Positions 6,590 to 11,655 of a stretch of 11,655 nt of DNA are shown in pieces. The notes beneath the pieces were generated by a model. It saw only the letters and a list, made by a program, of their open reading frames with translations. It had not been told where the DNA came from and made no database searches. The DNA lies in the NCBI GenBank assembly GCA_900128565.1, contig LT636250.1:1-11655 (forward strand), given 5' to 3'. Source of the DNA: Stramenopiles sp. TOSAG23-6 (Eukaryota; Sar). The position numbers and the translations under genes are program-made. Every line of letters starts with the position of its first letter. The stretch's first letter is position 1.

Positions 6590-9165
6590 TTAAAAGGGTA
6601 AATGTCGTTGTACAAGATGTGGTCCAATTTCTTCAAAATGTTGCTTTGTAAGACATAATGCAGAAAATGTACTCATTGAACCCATAATAGAGCCACCTTT
6701 CCATGCTCCATACTCTGGAGCACTTACTATATTTGTTTTTTGTAAAGGTACTTTCGCAGAAATCTCTTGTGAAAAACGTTGTTGAAAACCTTTGAATTTC
6801 GTGCTTCCTCCACTAAGAATTATATTATTATAAAGGTCATTTTGTATCTCCATCTTTTCCTCTATACTTCCAGGAGGTTTGATTCCGTCTATTGCATTGG
6901 CTATTAATGTATGGACACCTACAATTTTACTACGATTTCCTATTGTTTTCTCACCCCATCTTCCTTTCTGTTTCCATAACAAAGGTTTGAGTTTCTTATA
7001 CGTGTGAGTTGACGTATCACTTTTAGGATACTGGATTAGCATGTCGTCAAACAGAGAAGGATTGAAAAGACACTCTGGGCCACGAATTCTTTCATTTCCA
7101 AATTTTATAATATTGCCATCTGGTAATTCGTAGCCTGGTAATTTACGTTCTCCTTTTTCAAGAAGAACAGCACAATCCCGTTTATATATATCATCACATG
7201 TGTCCCCTACGGCTACATAGCAAAGTGAGTGCTTGACATGTGATGCTAAATGATATTCTAAAAATTTTGGGACTCGGGTGCTTACTTCATATGCACCTTC
7301 TGATCGGGCAACAGAAGCAGCTTCACGCATTCTTTTGTCTATATGGCCATGTAACCAATCAGTAATCCTCTTGCCACCAAATGGTAATCTTCGAAGTCCT
7401 CTGTGTAATAACTCTGCATCGAAAAAGGGTGCAGCCCATGTGACACCGCCTCCACAATCAAGAACACAGCCAGTGGTACGTCCCGTCGCGTAGAGGGAGA
7501 GCTGTGAATGACATCCTAGAAAAAGACCTGGCATGTTAACTTCATCAAAGAGAACTGTTGCAAGTTTTTCATAGTAACCAGGAAGTTCAGCCGGATGAAC
7601 CGTAAAAATTAAAGCACGATCATTTGCTGTTGTTGTGAGAGGTTTTTCGATTAAATGGTTTACATATGCTGCTAACTCCGACCATCCCCTATCATTCTGC
7701 CCAAATCCTAGTTTATAATCTACAACTCCATGTATGGTGAAAAATATATTTACTACCTGTATTGTTTGAACATTCGTTAGGTATGGTATTCTCTATACAA
7801 AATAAAAAAAATAAAAAAAATAAAAAAAAATAAAAAAAAATGAAAAAAAAATGAAATTCATAATGAAATCGTACAGTGTCTTCGTCTACATGCGTCATGC
7901 CACGAATACTTCCCGTATCATAAAGTCTTCGAACATTCATTCGTTGATGTGAATAGCACGCATCCCAACCAAACCGAAATTTACTTTTTTTACCTTCCGG
8001 TATTAACATTTTTGATTGAGGCATGAATCCTGTAAAGTTCAATGGACAGTTTTGTCGAGGGATTCCAATACACGTTTGATCAGTGATCCAAGGTTCGCAT
8101 GTATTGTGAAAAAAAAATGAAATCATGAAAAAAATCGTTAGGTACGAAATTTCGTACGAAAAAACAATTAATATATCCATTTGATGATGAAAACGTACAT
8201 GTTCCTGCCATACCAACTTTAGTGATTTCACTTCCACAATCCATTACAATGCTTGGATTATTATACCATTTAATTTTAAATCTTCGTTTAAATTCAAAAC
8301 GAGAAATGTAACCACTTCCATCTTCATCAAAATCTTCAAAATCGCTCAAAGTGCCCATTTTTGCTTTAAAAAAAGCTTTTTTAGAAATAAAACCACTACC
8401 ATCAGTATCAATATTTGTAAATATTTCATCTCTTCGTTTTTCTTCATCTCTTTCACGTTTTTTATCGCGTTGTCGCACATTTTTATGTCGAATATCTAGA
8501 TTTTGTTCAGTCGTATTTGAATTTAAATTTGAATTTACACTTGAATTTAAATTTGATTTAGCATTTGATTCAGTATTTGAATGAACATTATCTATATCCT
8601 TAGATGTATCCTGAGATGCTTTGAATATTTCTTCATCAGACGATGAAGTTTCGTTTTCCCACTGGTAGAGTTTTTCTTCTACTTCTTCTTTCAATTTGGG
8701 CATTAGAAAAGCTGTATCTCGTAATTCAAGCATTTCAATTACTTTGCTCTCCTTCTGAAATCCTTCACTATCTGCTTTGCCAGGTTTTGTTGACATAACT
8801 AACGGGGTATCAAATGCATGGTTAACTTCATCTACACCTGCACCCGAAGCCACTAGTGCCTTGACACATGTCCAAAATCCATTTTTACACGCTAAATGAA
8901 GAGGTGTATTTCCATCAGAAAGCTCCTTCGCATTCAAGTCAGTCATACTTAAACTGGAAAGAAAATTTGTCATTTTGTAATTTCCTTTATTGACTGCAGT
9001 TAGAAGAGCATTCATTTTTGACTGGGGAAATGCGTTTACGTCCATTCCAGCTGCAAGAATAATAGCCACAGATTCCACATCGTCTTTTCGTGCGGCTTGC
9101 AATAGTTTCATACCCATCACCTTTTTCTCCATTTCAGTCAATGGACTTGCTGTTATAATACTCAT
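6590..9165 (-). CDS. Ankyrin/EF-hand/actin-related fusion protein, three exons
   Basis: Exons on the minus strand are 9165-8199, 8098-7875 and 7756-6590, giving 785 residues. Residues about 15-150 hold ankyrin repeats (DGNTPLHLACKNGFWTCVKA is the clearest). A Ser/Asn-rich linker and a basic stretch (RQRDKKRERDEEKRRDE) follow, then two EF-hand loops: DTDGSGFISKKA (253-264) and DEDGSGYISRFE (280-291). The first has Ala at position 12 instead of Glu and probably binds calcium weakly; the second is canonical. The loops are closer together (27 residues) than in a normal EF-hand pair. From about 304 comes an actin fold: SIVMDCGSEITKVGMAG, then EPWITDQTCIGIPRQ, LSLYATGRTTGCVLDCGGGV, SYELPDG-like GYELPDGNIIKFGNERIRGP, ILSGGSTKFKGF and a final GAWKGGSIMGSMSTF. 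The actin part is about 480 residues against 375 in actin, so it carries insertions. Counterparts of actin Gln137, Asp157 and His161 are His480, Gly500 and Trp504, suggesting loss of ATP hydrolysis; Asp11, Lys18 and Asp154 equivalents are kept. The Arp class is not assigned. Confidence 0.88.
7757..7874 (-). other. Actin-related gene intron 2, degenerate family member
   Basis: On the minus strand it runs GTACGATTTC to CAAACAATACAG (118 nt, GT-AG), joining Asp-Glu-Asp-Thr to Val-Val-Asn at a codon boundary. CCTAAC lies on the minus strand at 7781-7776, in the same place relative to the 3' end as in the other family introns, but the palindrome before it is lost (CATAC instead of CGTAC). A long run of T tracts separated by single A or G bases at about a 9-10-base period (plus-strand 7798-7856) fills the middle. 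Confidence 0.85.
8099..8198 (-). other. Actin-related gene intron 1, palindromic, no AG at its end
   Basis: With a GT start at 8198 the intron ends CACAATACAT at 8099 (100 nt). Joining residues Met-Ala-Gly-Thr to Cys-Glu-Pro-Trp restores the actin N-terminal motif, so the position is set by protein homology. The palindrome GTACGAAATTTCGTAC is perfect (8142-8157), followed on the minus strand by CTAAC (8141-8137). The direct repeat ACATG occurs at both junctions, so the cut can slide over five bases, but none of the possible placements ends in AG. Confidence 0.8.
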
Positions 9166-9607
9166 TGTATACTGTTTCTAGAGTTATATGTAACACGTCA
9201 AGTCTTCATTTTTTACTCGCATTCACTTCCAATATTTATACACTTGCTAGTAGTAGGATATATACAAACAACGAAATCAACGGACATACGTACGAATAAA
9301 CGGCCGAAATCCTACTACCACTAACCCTAGCTACTAGAATCTGATGGGTCGATACCCAGGTACCCTAACTACTGCTATTATATTGAATCCATCCAACTAT
9401 TTTGATTTGATAGACACATTTTTATCATGATTACTATTAAATTTTGAAGAAGAATCAAATTAAAGAAACAAAATTCTTGCTGATTCCAAAAGAATATTTT
9501 TTTTATTTTCAATATAGAAATGAGGGGGGTGGCACTTGAGCAAATTAATAAATTCGTTTTTGTAGCGAAATAGTACGAAATAAGTGCACTTGAAATGCAT
9601 TTCCAAG
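9166..9607. other. Intergenic between two minus-strand genes
   Basis: This holds the upstream region of the actin-related gene and the 3' flank of the small membrane protein gene. A short perfect hairpin TGGGT-CGAT-ACCCA lies at 9345-9358, too small and without neighbours that would make it a tRNA. A GTACGAAAT string at about 9573-9581 resembles half of the intron palindrome but lacks the rest. Small open frames at 9378-9678 are low-complexity or shadows. No gene is called. Confidence 0.5.
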
Positions 9608-10087
9608 TTATTGCGCATTGGTCGCAACGAGATATCCTCCCCAAGCAGACAATGCCAACATGAGTACTTCTGGTACATAGTGCATTGGGTACTTCACTGG
9701 CAATTTATCCCCGAGAAAGTTGAACTTGGCGTTCCATGGGTACAGCAAACCAACAGCTAAAGAAGATGCAGCTCCAATCTTAACAGCAACTGCTGGTGGT
9801 AATAAAGTCATAGAATAACACAATGCCAGGAGAGACACAGATTGACCTCGAATCCTATAATGTGAACATAAAAAATGTATAGAGAAAACACTTTGTTAGT
9901 AATAAATTGGCATTTCAAAAGTGATGAAAAGTACGCCGAAGACAATAACATACCAGAACTTCAACATTGGAGTAGCAGGAGTTTCAAAGTGGTCTGTCAC
10001 CATTTTCGCTGGAGTGAAGAGCATCTGTAAACCATACAGTCCAAAGGTGCCAGCGAAAACCTTCACGTAAGTAGTTGCAAGAGACAT
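9608..10087 (-). CDS. Small multi-pass membrane protein, two exons
   Basis: Exons on the minus strand are 10087-9954 and 9854-9608, giving 126 residues from MSLATTYVKVFAGTF to VATNAQ. The splice joins MLKFW to IRGQSVSLLALC across codon Trp45. Hydrophobic segments at about 7-25, 48-65, 66-84 and 105-123 suggest four membrane passes, with a short polar loop (FLGDKLPVKYPMHY) before the last. The size and pattern recall small DoxX-like membrane proteins, but I cannot name the family with confidence. I chose the ATG at 10087 because the upstream in-frame extension to 10240 is unlike coding sequence. Without splicing, the first exon runs into the intron and stops after FEMPIYY. Confidence 0.82.
9855..9953 (-). 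other. Ordinary GT-AG intron with TACTAAC branch site
   Basis: On the minus strand the intron begins GTATGT and ends CACATTATAG (99 nt). It has TACTAAC, the exact yeast branch-site consensus, at about 9901-9895, roughly 40 nt before the 3' end. There is no palindrome and no long T tract. It serves as the local reference for normal splicing signals. Confidence 0.9.
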
Positions 10088-10413
10088 TTTAGGAGTTAGG
10101 TGAAAGAAGAGAGGAAAAGTTTTATTTTTTTGCTGAGATTGTGTGCCGATTTGTGAATGGTGTGAAATTGAAATTCGCTTGAAATTCATTGCTGTCATTA
10201 TTATTCCAATACAAGAACACGAAATAAATCGAAATCTCAAATCTAATAAATCGTTCGAGAAAATTTTTTACGCGCGCAAATTATTCGGAATTTTTTTAAT
10301 TAGTATTATCTTTTGTACTTAAAAAAAACCTTGCTTGCTTACACATTTTAATAATTCTCTCAATGGATTTATAGAAGGGCAGACATTTTTATTGTATCCC
10401 CTTATTTGTTTAA
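10088..10413. promoter_or_regulatory. Divergent upstream region
   Basis: These 326 bases separate the membrane protein start (-) from the second F-box gene start (+). Pyrimidine-rich on the minus strand just before 10087 and AT-rich around 10260-10340, the region must hold both promoters. No specific site is recognised. Confidence 0.4.
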
Positions 10414-11598
10414 ATGGGACACGTTAAATATGGAAAAAGTGCTCCTAAAAACGACAGGTCTGCGTTTGCTCGAATTCCTGATGCTGTTCTTCGCCTTTTT
10501 ATTGCAATGGCTCCCGCAGAGACACTGGGTAGACTTTGTGCTTTGAGTCATTTCCGACAAATTGCAAAAGAAGACACATACTGGCGACCCTTATTTATGA
10601 AAACATATGGTCATAAAAAAGGCAAAAATGGTGATAGCGTTCAAAAGAGCAATCAATTTGAAGGGCAGGTTGCTGAACTAGTTCGTCGCTTCATCGAAAT
10701 CACGAATGCTGAACGCCAAACAGCTTACTTTTACCTTGAGCTTGCACAAGGTAACAATATATCTACTCTACCAACTTTGGAAAATGCAATCCAGATTTAT
10801 TATAATAGTGCACAAGCATTACCAGCTTCTTCATGGGTTCCTGCTCGCTTACCTGGACTTTCATCAACGTCTATACGTTTTATTTGTTTTTCAATTTTTT
10901 ATCTAATTTTTTTTTCATATGAAATTTTGTACCTAACAAATTGTACAAAAAAAAAAATTTCACAATATATTCAAAGAAAGACTCTGATTCAAACACGCTT
11001 CTTTCTTCTGGAATAAAAGTTTCGCAAACAACCAAAGAACGAACGTTCAAAATGGTTGCAGGTGGTTTAGAATTCCGACCAACAACAAAGTATTATTATC
11101 GTTTTGCTCGAAAATTTGTGAAGTCAGCCATTCGTGATGACTATATTACGATTCGATTTGACGCACCTAACCCTAACCCTACCTCTAATAGTGAACAATT
11201 ATTAGGAATTGATGGAAATTGTGGAAATGGTTTAATTTCAAAATTAGATAAACCAGCGCGAAGAAGAGCAGGGATTAAGAAAGTAAAGGTAAAAAGAAAA
11301 GACCGCGATGATCATAATAAGAAACGAAAGGATGGAACTGTTCTGAGGAGTACTACACCGATACGTTTTTTTTTTTTTTCAATTTTTTATCTAATTTTTT
11401 TTTCGTACGAAATTTCGTACCTAACAAAAATTGTATGAAAAAAAAATATATATTTTTTCACAATATATATACGTCGTGACAGTAATACGCCACATAGTGA
11501 CGTAAGCAATGGTCGATTATCTCCTCCCACCATCATTACAAATGGACGATTTTTACCAGAATATAATGCTTTGAAAACACCAAGTGTTCTTCAAGTAG
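10414..11598 (+). CDS. F-box plus UBA-like protein, partial (continues past the window)
   Basis: Probable exons are 10414-10876, about 10981-11364, 11473-11598 and beyond. Residues 20-63 form an F-box (IPDAVLRLFIAMAPAETLGR, then a closing YWRPLF). Residues about 86-131 (LVRRFIEITNAERQTAYFYLEL, then an insert and ENAIQIYYNS) fit a UBA-like three-helix pattern of the kind found at the N-terminus of UBX-domain proteins. Exon 2 adds FRPTTKYYYRFARKFVKSAI and a strongly basic stretch (KPARRRAGIKKVKVKRKDRD) that could be a nuclear signal. Exon 3 reads RRDSNTPHSDVSNGRLSPPT to TPSVLQ. An SCF adaptor that also touches ubiquitin or ubiquitin-like chains is inferred from these two domains. The exon 2 start is uncertain (see the intron). 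The C-terminus is missing. Confidence 0.75.
10877..10980 (+). other. Palindromic-family intron 1 of the second F-box gene
   Basis: It starts GTTTTATTTG after codon ATA-C. A degenerate palindrome at 10917-10932 precedes CTAAC at 10933-10937. A frame-keeping GT-AG reading ends at AAAG (10980), giving Ile-His-Ser-Asp. Ends at 10968-10971, just after TTTCACAATAT, would match the sister intron at 11365 and also keep a long open frame, with no AG. The exact 3' end is therefore open. Confidence 0.7.
11365..11472 (+). other. Palindromic-family intron 2 of the second F-box gene
   Basis: It starts GTTTTTT after codon ATA-C and contains the perfect palindrome at 11405-11420 with CTAAC at 11421-11425. 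The flanking frames agree if it ends at ATATATAC (11472), giving Ile-Arg-Arg-Asp. The direct repeat ATACGT spans both junctions and no placement within it ends in AG. A GT-AG alternative ending at 11559 also keeps frame, but it would remove about 29 codons that read as normal protein. Confidence 0.68.
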
Positions 11599-11655
11599 GT
11601 ATGTATGTTTTATTTTTTTTTCAAATTTGAATTTTTTTTTCGTACGAAATTTTGT
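11599..11655 (+). other. Palindromic-family intron 3 of the second F-box gene (cut by window end)
   Basis: It starts GTATGTATG, a good 5' splice site like that of the ordinary intron, followed by poly-T and the first 14 bases of the palindrome (11642-11655, GTACGAAATTTTGT). The window ends before the expected CTAAC and 3' end. It is the third family member in this gene. Confidence 0.75.

Noticed and set aside
7278-7493. Plus-strand frame opposite the actin-related gene
   Set aside because: It is a shadow of conserved actin-fold coding sequence on the minus strand.
8030-8198. GT-AG intron of 169 nt in the actin-related gene
   Set aside because: It keeps frame length but makes TGA at the junction and removes the conserved block EPWITDQTCIGIPRQ.
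9345-9358. Possible tRNA T-arm (TGGGT-CGAT-ACCCA)
   Set aside because: The loop is four bases rather than seven, and no acceptor, anticodon or D-arm can be placed around it.
9896-10240. Stand-alone 114-codon gene reading through FEMPIYY
   Set aside because: The tail is intron sequence. GTATGT, TACTAAC and TTATAG are all present, and splicing yields a continuous hydrophobic protein with the next open frame.
11166-11182. CCTAACCCTAACCCTA-like telomere repeat
   Set aside because: It lies inside an open exon encoding Ala-Pro-Asn-Pro-Asn-Pro and is under three units long, so chance in coding sequence is the simplest reading. The CCTAAC in the introns is likewise better explained as a branch site.
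1-11655. Bacterial operon, CRISPR array or classical transposon
   Set aside because: The genes have spliceosomal introns and eukaryotic domains; no spaced repeats of CRISPR type, transposase, integrase or reverse transcriptase frames are visible.

Overview
The window is nuclear DNA from a unicellular eukaryote. It is AT-rich, about 92-118 nt spliceosomal introns interrupt several genes, and the proteins are eukaryotic (an ADAT3-type tRNA deaminase subunit, an actin-related protein, F-box proteins, a CaaX-box protein). The standard genetic code fits all genes. The lineage cannot be fixed from this sequence alone. A rhizarian protist such as a foraminiferan is my best guess, from overall impression only. 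Scattered N bases (1-20 and 1539-1563) mark low-quality stretches.

Layout, left to right. 1-679: AT-rich leader with no gene seen. 680-1678 (+): F-box-like protein in two exons. 2217-2978 (-): single-exon beta-sandwich plus coiled-coil protein ending in a prenylation box. 3395-4927 (-): secreted Gln/Tyr-rich repeat protein. 5254-6402 (+): intronless TAD3/ADAT3 homologue. 6590-9165 (-): three-exon ankyrin/EF-hand/actin-related fusion. 9608-10087 (-): small multi-pass membrane protein with one ordinary intron. 10414 to beyond the window end (+): F-box plus UBA-like protein with at least three introns. The genes are closely packed. Three pairs are divergent or convergent over a few hundred bases or less, and there is no sign of operons or of classical transposons.

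The most striking feature is an intron family. Five introns in three genes carry the same internal core, and a sixth is a degenerate relative. The core is a poly-T tract, then a 16-nt palindrome (GTACGAAATTTCGTAC or a G.U-compatible variant), then immediately CTAAC, which looks like a branch site. The one ordinary intron in the window has the yeast-like TACTAAC but no palindrome. The family resembles introner-type mobile introns. Two members, in the actin-related gene and in the second F-box gene, appear to end without AG and have a short direct repeat across their junctions. For the actin-related gene this is well supported: the sense strand of that intron contains no AG at all, and the first downstream AG would create a stop codon.

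The genes do not form an obvious pathway. Two F-box proteins, one with a UBA-like region, point to ubiquitin ligase adaptors. The actin-related protein joins calcium-binding and ankyrin modules to an actin fold that lacks the residues used for ATP hydrolysis. TAD3 is ordinary tRNA wobble-editing machinery.
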